Shown one piece after another: positions 42,410 to 51,097 of a stretch of 64,000 nucleotides of DNA (the stretch's first letter is position 1; each line of letters begins with the position of its first letter). Made by a program: the position numbers and the translations under genes. The notes under the pieces are model-generated. The model saw nothing but the letters and a program-made list of their open reading frames with translations. It did no database searches and was not told the origin of the DNA. This DNA comes from Actinophytocola algeriensis (lineage in GTDB: Bacteria; Actinomycetota; Actinomycetes; Mycobacteriales; Pseudonocardiaceae): assembly GCF_014203735.1 (NCBI RefSeq), contig NZ_JACHJQ010000006.1, forward strand, positions 567,698-631,697, given 5' to 3'.

Positions 42410-43467
42410 GGGACGATCCGCACGTCCGGGTGCGCGGCCCGGTCGAACACCGTGGTCGGCTTCCCGCGCAGGTGCAGGTCGAAGAACGCGGCCACGTACA
42501 TCCGTTGCGCCGCAAGGCTTTCGCGCGGACCGACGGTGCCGATGGCGCTCGTGTGATCACCGTCGAGCTGCGGCAGCAACACCTGCGCGTCCGTGAAGCT
42601 CATGTGCTCGGCCTCCGGCAGGTACACGTCGCGCTTCCAGCCGGTCGACGCCGCCCAGAACGAACCCCAGTCGTCGCTGTGCGCGTGGTTGTGCGGCACC
42701 CCCCTGCTCAACCCGCCACCCATCAACATGAACGGCCGCGTCACGCCCCGGACCGCCGCCTGCCCCGCGCTCGGCGGCATGCTGCCGTCGAGGTTCACCC
42801 CGGCGTCCACCCGCGCGTCGGTCACCATCGTCTCCGCGGCCGCGAACCCGCCCATCGAGTGCCCGAGCATCCCGACCCTGGACAGGTCCAGTGACGGGAA
42901 CGCAGCCAGCTCGTCGAGCACGAAACCGATGTCCCGCACGCGTTCCCGCACCGCCTCACCACCGTCCACACCGGACTTCGGCGGCTCGTAGCGGTCGGGG
43001 AACCGCACCGGGCCGGTCGGCGTGTGGTCGACGCTCACCACGACGTAACCTCGGCTCACGAGGTCCTCGACGAGCGTCGTGCCGAGGAACCGCGACTGGT
43101 TGCCGCCCGGCGAGTACAGGATCACCGGCCCGCGTCCCGGCAGCGGCCGCGCGCCGGTGCGCGAGTGCGTGAGGATGCCGGAGAACGAACCGTCCCGCGC
43201 GCCTGCCTGCCGGTCGTAGAACGCGGCGATCTCGGGCGGGAACTGCATGACCCGCCTGCCGTCACGGGCCGCGGGGTACGACAGCGACACCATCAGCTCG
43301 CGCGGCTGTCCCGTCCACGGGTCGGTGCGGTCGCGGTCGACGAGGTGCACCTCCCGCGTCCCGACGGGGTGGTGCCCGGTCGGCCCTGGCAGCTGGAGGG
43401 CTGGTGACGCTCCGGCGGCCGGCATGAGCCCGGCCGCCAGCGCCACGGCGATCATCAACGTCTTCAT
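42406..43467 (-). CDS. Secreted alpha/beta hydrolase (platelet-activating-factor acetylhydrolase/dienelactone type)
   Basis: A 353-residue exported hydrolase. The Sec signal MKTLMIAVALAAGLMPAAGA-S covers residues 1-20. The nucleophile elbow GHSMGGFAAAE is at about 206-216, oxyanion-side VILYSPGGNQSR at 115-126, and a late histidine lies in EAEHMSF or DGDHTS. The fold resembles PAF acetylhydrolase-like lipases/esterases, so an ester, lipid or polyester substrate is likely. It lies 68 bases downstream of a NarL-type response-regulator gene and may be its target. Confidence 0.85.
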   Translation of the reverse strand: MKTLMIAVALAAGLMPAAGASPALQLPGPTGHHPVGTREVHLVDRDRTDPWTGQPRELMVSLSYPAARDGRRVMQFPPEIAAFYDRQAGARDGSFSGILTHSRTGARPLPGRGPVILYSPGGNQSRFLGTTLVEDLVSRGYVVVSVDHTPTGPVRFPDRYEPPKSGVDGGEAVRERVRDIGFVLDELAAFPSLDLSRVGMLGHSMGGFAAAETMVTDARVDAGVNLDGSMPPSAGQAAVRGVTRPFMLMGGGLSRGVPHNHAHSDDWGSFWAASTGWKRDVYLPEAEHMSFTDAQVLLPQLDGDHTSAIGTVGPRESLAAQRMYVAAFFDLHLRGKPTTVFDRAAHPDVRIVP

Positions 43468-43535
43468 GCCACCAGCGTCGTCACGGCGACCGGCCGGGGC
43501 ATCGGCCGATCGGCAACGGCCGCACTAGCCGAAAG

Positions 43536-44183
43536 TCATACGAGCCCGGCCTCGTGGGCGACGATCGCCGCCTGCACCCGGTTCGCCACCCCGAGGCGGC
43601 GCAGGATCGACGTGACGAACACCTTCACCGTGCCCTCCACGACGTGCAGCCTGCGGGCGATCTCGGCGTTGGGCAGCCCGGCGCCCACCAGCGCCAGCAC
43701 TTCCTTCTCCCGCGCGGTCAGCCCGGCGACCAGCCCGCGCGCCCGCGCAGCACTGGCCAGCCGGTCGCCGCTGACCTGCTGGATCACCCGGTGCGCGACC
43801 TTCGGCGACAGGAACGCGGCGCCTTCGGCGACGGCGCGGATACCGGCGAACAGGTCCCGAGGGTCGCCGGTCTTGAGCAGGAACCCGCGTGCGCCGCCGG
43901 CGAGAGCGGCGGCGATGTGCTCGTCGGCGGAGAACGTGGTCAGCATCAGCACACCGACGTCCGGCAGCGTGCGGGCCAGCTCGGCGGCCGCACCGAGCCC
44001 GTCGAGCACCGGCATCACGATGTCGAGCAGCACGACGTCCGGCCGGTGGGCGGCGGCCAACTCGACGGCCACCCGCCCGTTCTCGGCCTCGGCGACGACC
44101 TCGAACTCGGGGTCCGCCGCGAGCACGGCCCGGATACCGGCCCGCACCAGCGGTTCGTCGTCGGCGAGGAGAACCCGGATCAT
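43536..44183 (-). CDS. NarL/LuxR-type response regulator
   Basis: A 215-residue response regulator. The receiver domain has DDE acidic pocket residues (LLADDEP), the phospho-acceptor in VVLLDIVMPVLDG (about D54) and the conserved lysine in FLLKTGDP. A C-terminal LuxR helix-turn-helix (GLTAREKEVLALVGAGLPNAEIARRLHV) follows. ATG 44183 overlaps the kinase stop (ATGA), so this is the kinase's cognate partner. The secreted hydrolase and DedA genes downstream are candidates for its regulon. Confidence 0.93.
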   Translation of the reverse strand: MIRVLLADDEPLVRAGIRAVLAADPEFEVVAEAENGRVAVELAAAHRPDVVLLDIVMPVLDGLGAAAELARTLPDVGVLMLTTFSADEHIAAALAGGARGFLLKTGDPRDLFAGIRAVAEGAAFLSPKVAHRVIQQVSGDRLASAARARGLVAGLTAREKEVLALVGAGLPNAEIARRLHVVEGTVKVFVTSILRRLGVANRVQAAIVAHEAGLV

Positions 44184-45586
44184 CGCGGGACCGTTTCCTT
44201 GAGCACGAGCCTGCCGTCGACGAAGCACAGCCGGTAGAAGAGGCGGTCGTCGGTCTGGACCGTGGCCCAGTAGTGCGCGCAGTCGGCGCCGCGCGGTGGT
44301 GCCGGCAGTGCGCGTTCCGGGTCGCCGAGGATCTGGAAGCTGGGCAGGTCGACATCCTCGCGAGGCTGTCCGATGTAGAGCCTCTCGTACACACCGTCGT
44401 CGAGCCGGTTGTCGGCACCGACGAGGCCGTACACGGTGATCCCCAGCACGACGACGACCCCGGCGGCGGCCAGCGGCACCCGGACGAGGCGCCACACCCG
44501 AGGCCGCTCCCTGGACCGCGGGACGGTGACGTCGTGCGGCACGACGGCGGTGAGCACGAACCGCCCGTCCCGCACCCCGGCATCGAGCCGGGCGACCTCC
44601 GCACGCAGCGCGGCGAGCCCCAACCCGTTGCCCCGCCCGGCTCCCGTGCCGGCAAGCCCGTTCTCGACGGTCACGGTGGTCCCGGCCGCGCCACGCTCGA
44701 CGAGCACGCTGACGGGCTCCCCTGGCGCGTGTCGTCCCGCGTTGGTGAGCCCTTCCCGCACGACCCGGTACACGACCCCGGCCACCGCGTCCGGCGGCGC
44801 GACGGCCATCGTCAGGTCGACCGCCTGCCCGGCAGCGGTGGCACGGGCGACGAGCGCGGTGAGGTCGGTGTCCTCTGGCTCCCCGAGCAGCCCGACGATC
44901 TCGTGCAGGCGCTCGGTGGCGGCGGCGATCCCGGCCCGCACCTCCCCGGCCTTGGCGCGGAAGCCGTCGTCGAGGCTGGGCGCGACCTCGAGCGCGGCGG
45001 CGCGCAGCGCGACGAGTCCCAGCTCGTGCCCCAGGGAGTCGTGCATCTCGCGTGCGATGCGGTTGCGTTCCACGGCCGCCACCCGCGCGATCCCGGCGGC
45101 GCGCAGTTCGATGCGCTGGCGCCGGTACCGCCCGGCGAGCCAGGGCAACCCGAAGACGAGGAGCAGGACGAGAACGAGCACGAACCAGTCGTAGAGCCCG
45201 AAGAGCACCCCGAACTCGCCGCGCTCGAACACGTCGACGGCGACGCCGACCGGGAGCCCGGCGAGCAGGCCGCCCGCGAGCACCGCCCCGACCGGCCGTG
45301 CCTGGCCGAGCCGCCGTCCGGCGAGATACCCGAACACGGCGGCGGCGGCGAACGGCCACCCCCGGACCGGACTGGTGGCGATGGGTGACAGCACGAGTGA
45401 GGGGACCACGGCCCCGACTACGGAGAGCGACACGACGAGAAGGGGAAACCGCCGAAACGCCACCACGGCCCCGCCGACGACGGCGAGGCTCAGAACCAGT
45501 TCGCCCCACCGCCACCCGCCGAGCTCGACGGCGAGCGGGAGGGCGATGAGCAGGAAGGGAATGGCGGTCCCACGCCACCGGCTCAC
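44180..45586 (-). CDS. Membrane sensor histidine kinase (HisKA_3) with an unusual C-terminal extracytoplasmic domain
   Basis: A 468-residue kinase. Five or so N-terminal helices (1-150) lead to a dimerisation/phosphotransfer helix with the phospho-histidine in RIAREMHDSLGHELG (about residue 181) and an ATPase domain (VVREGLTNAGRHAPGE; GNGLGLAALRAEVARL) ending near residue 360. Beyond the normal end lies one more hydrophobic helix (VPLAAAGVVVVLGITVYGLVG, about 377-397) and a 70-residue tail with two cysteines (GADCAHY; RLCFVD) that would face the outside. This second sensor-like end is rare in the family. GTG 45586 start. Confidence 0.9.
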   Translation of the reverse strand: MSRWRGTAIPFLLIALPLAVELGGWRWGELVLSLAVVGGAVVAFRRFPLLVVSLSVVGAVVPSLVLSPIATSPVRGWPFAAAAVFGYLAGRRLGQARPVGAVLAGGLLAGLPVGVAVDVFERGEFGVLFGLYDWFVLVLVLLLVFGLPWLAGRYRRQRIELRAAGIARVAAVERNRIAREMHDSLGHELGLVALRAAALEVAPSLDDGFRAKAGEVRAGIAAATERLHEIVGLLGEPEDTDLTALVARATAAGQAVDLTMAVAPPDAVAGVVYRVVREGLTNAGRHAPGEPVSVLVERGAAGTTVTVENGLAGTGAGRGNGLGLAALRAEVARLDAGVRDGRFVLTAVVPHDVTVPRSRERPRVWRLVRVPLAAAGVVVVLGITVYGLVGADNRLDDGVYERLYIGQPREDVDLPSFQILGDPERALPAPPRGADCAHYWATVQTDDRLFYRLCFVDGRLVLKETVPR

Positions 45587-45684
45587 CGGCCCTCCGCGGC
45601 GATGTGGACGAGGTCAGCCATGCCCCGCACCCTATCGTGACCGAACGTCAACACCGGCGGTCCGGCAGGGGCTGCGGGTGCCGG

Positions 45685-45846
45685 TCAGCTCGGACCAGCA
45701 GGTCCCAGCGGGTCGGGTTCGGACGGTGGCCTCGGGTCCGGGCCGGGGGGCACCGGCGGCTGGGGCGGGTCCGTCGGGCCGGGGTCCGGGGTCGGCTCGC
45801 CGGGCTCGGGAAGTGGCTCGGGCTTGGGCAGGATCGGCTCGGTCAT
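45685..45846 (-). CDS. Proline-rich 53-residue protein, translationally coupled
   Basis: A 53-codon frame whose ATG overlaps the stop of the Rieske oxidoreductase gene (ATGA) and which is preceded by GGAAAGGAAG. The product is acidic and almost half proline, with PEP/PDP/GPTDPP units and no hydrophobic segment. Coupling and a good ribosome-binding site argue that it is translated. It might be a disordered tether or partner of the oxidoreductase, but I recognise no family. Confidence 0.55.
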   Translation of the reverse strand: MTEPILPKPEPLPEPGEPTPDPGPTDPPQPPVPPGPDPRPPSEPDPLGPAGPS

Positions 45847-47315
45847 CGTTCTTCCTTTCCGTTCACCCGGCGCAGCGGGTGCACCGCCGGACCCTGGATC
45901 ACCTGACCGTCCACATCGAACCGGGAGCCGTGGCACGGGCAGTCCCAGGTGCGTTCCGCGTTGTTGAACGCCACCAGGCAGCCGAGGTGCGTGCAGTGCG
46001 CGCGCACGGCGTGCAGGGCCCCGCTCTCGTCGCGGTAGGCGGCGACCGTCGAGGTCACCCTGGCCTCGCCAGGGCGCAGGTTCGCCAGGCCGGGTTTGGC
46101 CAGCGCACGCACGTGGTCGCCCGCGAGGAACTTCGCCACCGTCGCGTTGGCGGTCACCATCCCGGCGGCGGCCCGCACCGAGAAGCGGTTCGGGTCGTAC
46201 AGGTCCGCGTACTCGTTGTCCTCCCCCGCCACCAGGTCGCGCAGCAGCATGCCCGCCGCGGTGCCACCGGTCATGCCCCACTGGCCGAAGCCGGTCGCGA
46301 CCCACAGGTGCGACGCCCTCGGGTGGTAGCGGCCCACGTACGGCACACTGTCCACAGTGGACATGTCGTGTGCCGACCAGCGGTAGCGGACCTCGGTCAG
46401 CCCCACGTGCTCACGGGCCCACGCCGCCAGCTTGGCGAAGCGGGCGTTGACGTCGACGTGGTCCCCGACCCGGTAGTGCTCGCCGCCGACGACGACCTGC
46501 CTGCCGTCGGGTGTGGGCACCGCGCGGACCGAGTGGTGGGTCCTGGCGTCCAGGTACGTCCCGGTGACCTCCCGGCTCGCGGGCCCGGCGACGACCAGGT
46601 CACGCGTCGGTTCCAGCCGGGCGAAGAAGAGGCCGCGGTCGAAGATCGGGTAGTGCGTCGCGACGACCACGTCCTTCGCCCGCACCGAGCCCGCGGTGGT
46701 CCGCACGATCGACGGGTCGCCTTCGCGGAGGCCGGTGGCGCGGACGCCCTCGATGATCTGCCCGCCGTCGGCCTCGGTCAGCTGGGCGAGGCCGAGCAGC
46801 CACTTGCGCGGGTGGAACTGCGCCTGCCCGCGGAACCGCACGGCACCCACGGCTCCGAGCGGCGGGTCGATCGTGTCCACGTACTCGGCCGGGAGCCCGG
46901 CGGCCACCGCGGCGGCGACCTCGGCACGCAGCTCCGGCAACTGGGCGGGATCGGTCGTGTGGACGTGGCTGTCGGTGCGCTCGAGGTCGCAGTCGATGCC
47001 GTTGTCCGCCGCCGTGGCGAAGACCCATTCCAGCGCGGCGAGCTGGCTCCCGCCGTACCGGGCCGCGGCGTCGCCGATGCGGTGGTAGATCAGCTCGTGC
47101 TGCGCGGTGAGCTTCGCGGTCGTGTGGCCGGAGACCCCGCCGCCGATCTCGTGCGCCTCCAGCACCAGGACGGACCGGCCGGTCCGGGCGAGGAGGTACG
47201 CGGTGGTCAGGCCCGCTATGCCGGCACCGAGGACCACGACGTCGGCGGCGGTGGGCAGTGGCGGCTGCCTGCGGGCCGTCCCCTGCGTGGTGTCGAGCCA
47301 CAGTGAGCGGGTCAT
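45843..47315 (-). CDS. FAD-dependent oxidoreductase with C-terminal Rieske [2Fe-2S] domain
   Basis: A 490-residue protein of the DAO/glycine-oxidase type. The FAD-binding motif VVVLGAGIAGLTTAYLLARTG is at about residues 26-46, and GFGQWGMTGGTAAG completes the FAD site near 355. A Rieske domain occupies about 395-480, with cluster ligands in CTHLGC and CPCHGSRFD. Such fusions are common in actinomycetes and cyanobacteria; their substrate is not established. It starts at ATG 47315, 123 bases from the divergent response-regulator gene, and is coupled to a proline-rich peptide. Confidence 0.92.
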   Translation of the reverse strand: MTRSLWLDTTQGTARRQPPLPTAADVVVLGAGIAGLTTAYLLARTGRSVLVLEAHEIGGGVSGHTTAKLTAQHELIYHRIGDAAARYGGSQLAALEWVFATAADNGIDCDLERTDSHVHTTDPAQLPELRAEVAAAVAAGLPAEYVDTIDPPLGAVGAVRFRGQAQFHPRKWLLGLAQLTEADGGQIIEGVRATGLREGDPSIVRTTAGSVRAKDVVVATHYPIFDRGLFFARLEPTRDLVVAGPASREVTGTYLDARTHHSVRAVPTPDGRQVVVGGEHYRVGDHVDVNARFAKLAAWAREHVGLTEVRYRWSAHDMSTVDSVPYVGRYHPRASHLWVATGFGQWGMTGGTAAGMLLRDLVAGEDNEYADLYDPNRFSVRAAAGMVTANATVAKFLAGDHVRALAKPGLANLRPGEARVTSTVAAYRDESGALHAVRAHCTHLGCLVAFNNAERTWDCPCHGSRFDVDGQVIQGPAVHPLRRVNGKEER

Positions 47316-47438
47316 GCGGGCGGAATATCCAGGTCACCGGATGGCTAAACGGACACCGGGTGGGTAGTCGGCACATGGACGAGGAAGACTGGGCGACACT
47401 GACTGGGCGAACCGACGAGATCTCAGGGCGGGAGAACG

Positions 47439-48092
47439 TTGCCACCGGGAACCAGTCCGCCGACGGACGCCAAACCCACTCGTGTCGTCCTGGTGGAGGA
47501 CCACGACATGGTCGCCGAGGCCATGACCCTCGCCATGGCGCGCGCCGACGACATCCAGATCGTCGCGCGGGCCCACTCGATCGCCACGGCGGCGGACGCG
47601 GTCCGTGAACACGAACCGGACGTGGTGCTGCTGGACCGCAGGCTGCCGGACGGCGACGCGATCGGGTCGATCGGCGCACTGAGTGCCTCCGGCGCCCGCG
47701 TGCTGGTGCTCACCGGCGAGGCGACGGCGACGGTCGCCGCACGGGTCGCGGAGGCGGGCGGGGCGGGCCTGGTGCTGAAGTCGGCAGGCCTCGACGAACT
47801 GGAGGACGCGGTCCGCCGGGTGGCCGAGGGCGAGGCGGTGTTCGGGACGGAGTTCCTGGCCGGCGTCCTGAACCGGCTCACCGGCCGCACCCCGAGCGCG
47901 ACGCTCACCACGCGGGAACGGCAGGCGCTGGACCTGCTGTCGAACGGCGCGAGCACCGCCGAGGTCGCGGCCAGCATGGGCATCGCCCACAACACGGCCC
48001 GCAACCACGTGCAGCGCGTCCTCGAAAAACTGGGCGCCCGCTCGAAACTGGAAGCGGTGGCCATCGCGCGCCGAGAAGGCCTGCTGGACTGA
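47439..48092 (+). CDS. LuxR-type response regulator
   Basis: A 217-residue regulator with receiver domain (VVLVEDHDMVAEAM; phospho-acceptor in VVLLDRRLPDGDAIG, about D65; VLKSAGLDELEDAV) and a LuxR helix-turn-helix (TLTTRERQALDLLSNGASTAEVAASMGI). TTG 47439 is used, with GGGCGGGAG just upstream; an ATG does not occur before the receiver fold begins. No kinase is adjacent on its 5' side; the PAS kinase at 48565 is the nearest candidate. Confidence 0.9.
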   Translation: MPPGTSPPTDAKPTRVVLVEDHDMVAEAMTLAMARADDIQIVARAHSIATAADAVREHEPDVVLLDRRLPDGDAIGSIGALSASGARVLVLTGEATATVAARVAEAGGAGLVLKSAGLDELEDAVRRVAEGEAVFGTEFLAGVLNRLTGRTPSATLTTRERQALDLLSNGASTAEVAASMGIAHNTARNHVQRVLEKLGARSKLEAVAIARREGLLD

Positions 48093-48203
48093 CCTCGGGC
48101 CAAGGTCGCCCGCGCCCGCACCGCCCGCGTTGGTGCACCTGCACTACCTCACGCCCGTCATCCGCATCTCGCTCCGCTCCCCTGTCTGGCGGAAGGTGGA
48201 ACC

Positions 48204-48602
48204 GTGGAGACACGTGCACCGGCGGTGGCCGAGCTCCGACTGGCCGAACGGGATACCAGCGCGGCCCTCGCGCGGCAGTTCGCGCGGTCGACGCTGGCCG
48301 CGTGGCGTACCCGCTGCTCGCACGACGACTTCGTGCTGGCCGTGTCCGAGCTGGTCACCAACGCCCTCCTGCACGGGCACGGCACGCCCGTGGTGCGGCT
48401 CGTCAACGGCGGTGACCGGGTTCGCGCCGAGGTGTGTGACGACAGCCCCCTGCTCCCGGTGTCGCACCGGGTGACTCCCACCAGCGGGCTCGGTCTGCGG
48501 GTGGTCGAGCAGATCTCGTCCGCCTGGGGGGCCTCTCGTCGCGGCCGCGGGAAGGTGGTGTGGTGTGAGCTGGCCACACTTCCGAACGGCGACCCTGCCT
48601 GA
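48204..48602 (+). CDS. RsbW-like HATPase anti-sigma/serine kinase
   Basis: A 132-residue GHKL ATPase domain with N-box SELVTNALLHGHGTP (about residues 47-61), G1-type VCDDSPLLP and G2-type TSGLGLRVVEQISSAWG. It resembles the RsbW/SpoIIAB family common in actinomycetes, which phosphorylates STAS proteins and holds sigma factors. GTG 48204. Its end overlaps the PAS-kinase start by 38 bases. A STAS-domain gene lies 2 kb downstream and is a plausible partner. Confidence 0.87.
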   Translation: METRAPAVAELRLAERDTSAALARQFARSTLAAWRTRCSHDDFVLAVSELVTNALLHGHGTPVVRLVNGGDRVRAEVCDDSPLLPVSHRVTPTSGLGLRVVEQISSAWGASRRGRGKVVWCELATLPNGDPA

Positions 48603-50058
48603 CGAGCGGGACCTCCTGCCAGTGGTGCAGAGTTGGGACATGCAGCCCGATGACGGGTACCGAATGCTGGTGCGGAACGTCCGGGACTACGCCATTTTCA
48701 TGCTGGACCCGGCAGGGCACATCATCAGCTGGAACGCGGGCGCGGAACGCATCAAGGGTTATACGGAAGACGAGATCATCGGCAAGCACTTCTCCGTCTT
48801 CTACCCAGCGGAAGACAGCGACAAACCGGCGCGGGAACTGCGCGAGGCCATCGCCAACGGCCGCCTCGAGGACGAAGGCTGGCGCGTCCGCAAGGACGGC
48901 ACGCGCTTCTGGGCGAACGTCGTGATCACCGCGCTCTTCGACGACAACGGAGAACTCCGCGGCTTCGGCAAGGTCACCCGCGACATGACCGAGCGCCACC
49001 ACGCCGAGGAGGCGCTGCGGGCGAGCGAGGAACGGTTTCGCCTGGTCGTACAGGGTGTGCGGGACTACGGCATCTTCATGCTGGACCCGACCGGCCACAT
49101 CATCAGCTGGAACGCGGGCGCGGAACGCATCAAGGGCTACACCGAGGACGAGATCATCGGCAAGCACTTCTCCGTCTTCTATCCGGCAGAGGACGCCGGG
49201 AAACCCGAACGTGAACTCCGCGAGGCCATCGCCAACGGCCGCCTCGAGGACGAAGGCTGGCGCGTCCGCAAGGACGGCACGCGCTTCTGGGCGAACGTCG
49301 TGATCACCGCGCTCTTCGACGACAACGGAGAACTCCGCGGCTTCGGCAAGGTCACCCGCGACATGACCGAACGCCGCATCGCCGAGCAGGCACTCCTCGA
49401 GCGGCGGCGACTGCTGTCCCATTTCGTCGAAGCGCAGGAGCTGGAGCGCCGCCGCATCGCGTGGGACGTGCACGACGACTCGATCCAGGCGATGGTCGCG
49501 GTCGGCATGCGGCTGCAGCTGCTCGCGGGGCGGCTGCCGGACGAGCAGCGCCCGGTGATGGCGCAGCTGGAGGAGACGGTCCGGGCGTCGGTCAGCAGGC
49601 TGCGCAACCTGGTGGTGCACCTGCGGCCGACCGCGATCGACGAGCACGGGCTGGTGCCCGCGCTCACCGGCTACCTGCGGGACGCCGTCGAGGGCTGGGG
49701 GCTGGGGGCGAACCTGTCCGCCGACCTGGCCGTCGAGCCGCCGACGGCGACCGCGATCACCATCTTCCGCATCTGCCAGGAAGCGCTCAGCAACGTGCGC
49801 AAGCACGCGGGCGCCACGCGGGTCGACATCGCGCTGACCAGCACGGACGGCGGCACCCTGACCGAAGTGCGCGACGACGGCCGCGGCTTCCCCGACCCGG
49901 CCACCGGCCACCCGAACCGGCATTTCGGGCTGATCGAGATGCGGGAGCGGGCCGAGACCGCGGGCGGCTGGTGGTCGGTGGACAGCGTGCCGGACGAAGG
50001 CACGACCGTGCGGTTCTGGCTGCCCAACGCCCTCGCCGAGGTGGAAGGAGGGGCATGA
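48565..50058 (+). CDS. Soluble PAS-PAS sensor histidine kinase with recently duplicated PAS domains
   Basis: A 497-residue cytoplasmic kinase. Two PAS/PAC domains (about residues 30-150 and 156-276) are almost identical in sequence. They are followed by the phosphotransfer helix ERRRIAWDVHDDSIQAMVAVG (histidine near 302) and an ATPase domain (FRICQEALSNVRKHAGATRV; FGLIEMRERAETAGG). GTG 48565 has GGGAAGG six bases upstream; ATG 48640 is the alternative. This kinase type (HisKA_3, oxygen/redox or ligand sensing through PAS) works with the response regulator whose gene overlaps its stop. Confidence 0.92.
   Translation: MSWPHFRTATLPDERDLLPVVQSWDMQPDDGYRMLVRNVRDYAIFMLDPAGHIISWNAGAERIKGYTEDEIIGKHFSVFYPAEDSDKPARELREAIANGRLEDEGWRVRKDGTRFWANVVITALFDDNGELRGFGKVTRDMTERHHAEEALRASEERFRLVVQGVRDYGIFMLDPTGHIISWNAGAERIKGYTEDEIIGKHFSVFYPAEDAGKPERELREAIANGRLEDEGWRVRKDGTRFWANVVITALFDDNGELRGFGKVTRDMTERRIAEQALLERRRLLSHFVEAQELERRRIAWDVHDDSIQAMVAVGMRLQLLAGRLPDEQRPVMAQLEETVRASVSRLRNLVVHLRPTAIDEHGLVPALTGYLRDAVEGWGLGANLSADLAVEPPTATAITIFRICQEALSNVRKHAGATRVDIALTSTDGGTLTEVRDDGRGFPDPATGHPNRHFGLIEMRERAETAGGWWSVDSVPDEGTTVRFWLPNALAEVEGGA
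48841..49370 (+). repeat. Direct repeat of the PAS-coding segment, 378-bp period
   Basis: Bases 48841-48992 and 49219-49370 are identical over 152 positions. The similarity extends upstream to about 48673/49051 with only scattered differences. The period of 378 bp equals 126 codons. Perfect identity at third codon positions shows that the duplication is recent or kept uniform by gene conversion. Confidence 0.9.
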
Positions 50059-50450
50059 CGTACGAGGTACGCGTGCCGCTGCGGGTCCTCGTCGCGGACG
50101 ACGACCCGATGATCCGCCTCGCGCTGTCCGAAGTGCTGGACGCGGAGGCAGACCTGCAGGTGGTGGCCATCGCGGAGGACGCGGTACAGGCCGTCTCCCT
50201 CGCCGAGACGCACGGTCCGGACGTCGCGGTGCTCGACGTCCGGATGCCCGGCGGGGGTGGCGCACACGCGGCCAGGGAGATCCGGGTCCGGTCGCCCCGC
50301 ACGCAACTGCTCGCGTTCTCCGCCTACGACGACTCGGGCACGGTGGACGAGCTGAAACGCCTTGGCGTCCGGGAATACCTGATCAAAGGCGTCACGAACG
50401 CCGAGATCGTGGCGGCCGTGCGCCGCGCGGGGGCCGCTGTCCAGGCGTGA
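50055..50450 (+). CDS. Single-domain response regulator
   Basis: A 131-residue receiver domain (VLVADDDPMIRLAL; phospho-acceptor in VAVLDVRMPGGGG, about D60; YLIKGVTNAEIVAAV) with no output domain. ATG 50055 overlaps the PAS-kinase stop (ATGA), so it is the cognate receiver. Lacking DNA-binding, it probably signals by protein contact, for instance to the RsbW/STAS proteins of this island, or acts as a phosphate sink. Confidence 0.9.
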   Translation: MTYEVRVPLRVLVADDDPMIRLALSEVLDAEADLQVVAIAEDAVQAVSLAETHGPDVAVLDVRMPGGGGAHAAREIRVRSPRTQLLAFSAYDDSGTVDELKRLGVREYLIKGVTNAEIVAAVRRAGAAVQA

Positions 50451-50649
50451 TGGGTTGGGTGGACACCTCTTCCACACCGTGCGATGCTGGGTGGAGGTTG
50501 AGAGAACAGCCGAGACCAAGAGACGCTGAATCGCAGAGTCCTCTGCCGACGTGGGCAGACGGTGACGGCACACCGCATCACCAGCACCAACGCTGTGGTG
50601 GTTCTTTACTTTCTGGCGCTAACGATCAACCGTTTCACAGGGAGATCCG

Positions 50650-51048
50650 ATGAGCCGCAACACGCGCAGAGCGGTCGTCCGGCGGGAGAGCGCGCACCAG
50701 CACTTCTCTGTTCTGCAGATTCACGAGCGGGACGACCTCGAGAAGATTCACCCGATCGGCGAGATCGACCTGTACACCGCGCCCATGCTCCGCGACGCGA
50801 TCGCCGACACCGAGCGACGGCAGGTGCCGAACGTCCTGGTGGACATGTCGGAAGTACCGTTCCTCGCCCTGGTCGGCGTGCAGGTCCTGCGCGAGGCGAA
50901 CGAACGCAGCACCGACGAACACCGCAGGCTGGCACTGGTCGCCCCGACCCATCCCGTGCGGCGCGTGCTCACCCTCACCGAGGTGACCGACGAGCTCGAG
51001 ATCTACGTGACGCTGCCCAACGCGATGTCCGCGCTCACGCGCGTCTGA
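50650..51048 (+). CDS. STAS-domain anti-sigma-factor antagonist-like protein without the usual phospho-serine
   Basis: A 132-residue STAS protein. IHPIGEIDLYTAPMLRDAI matches the antagonist fold and VLVDMSEVPFLALVGVQVL is the region that normally reads DLSxVxFxDSxG. Here the D-S pair is Ala-Leu, so the serine phosphorylated by RsbW-type kinases is missing. If functional, it would be constitutively in the unphosphorylated form, or have a different switch. ATG 50650 has GGGAG upstream. It lies after a 199-base gap that probably holds its own promoter. Confidence 0.82.
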   Translation: MSRNTRRAVVRRESAHQHFSVLQIHERDDLEKIHPIGEIDLYTAPMLRDAIADTERRQVPNVLVDMSEVPFLALVGVQVLREANERSTDEHRRLALVAPTHPVRRVLTLTEVTDELEIYVTLPNAMSALTRV

Positions 51049-51097
51049 CCCGCCCACCGGGACCCCGTGCCCACCTCGGGGCCCCGGTTACTCGACC

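Noticed and set aside
47437-47447. AACGTTGCCAC half-site resembling the LacI operator at the response-regulator start
   Set aside because: Only one half of the palindrome is present and the adjacent bases do not match; the genes there have no relation to sugar use.
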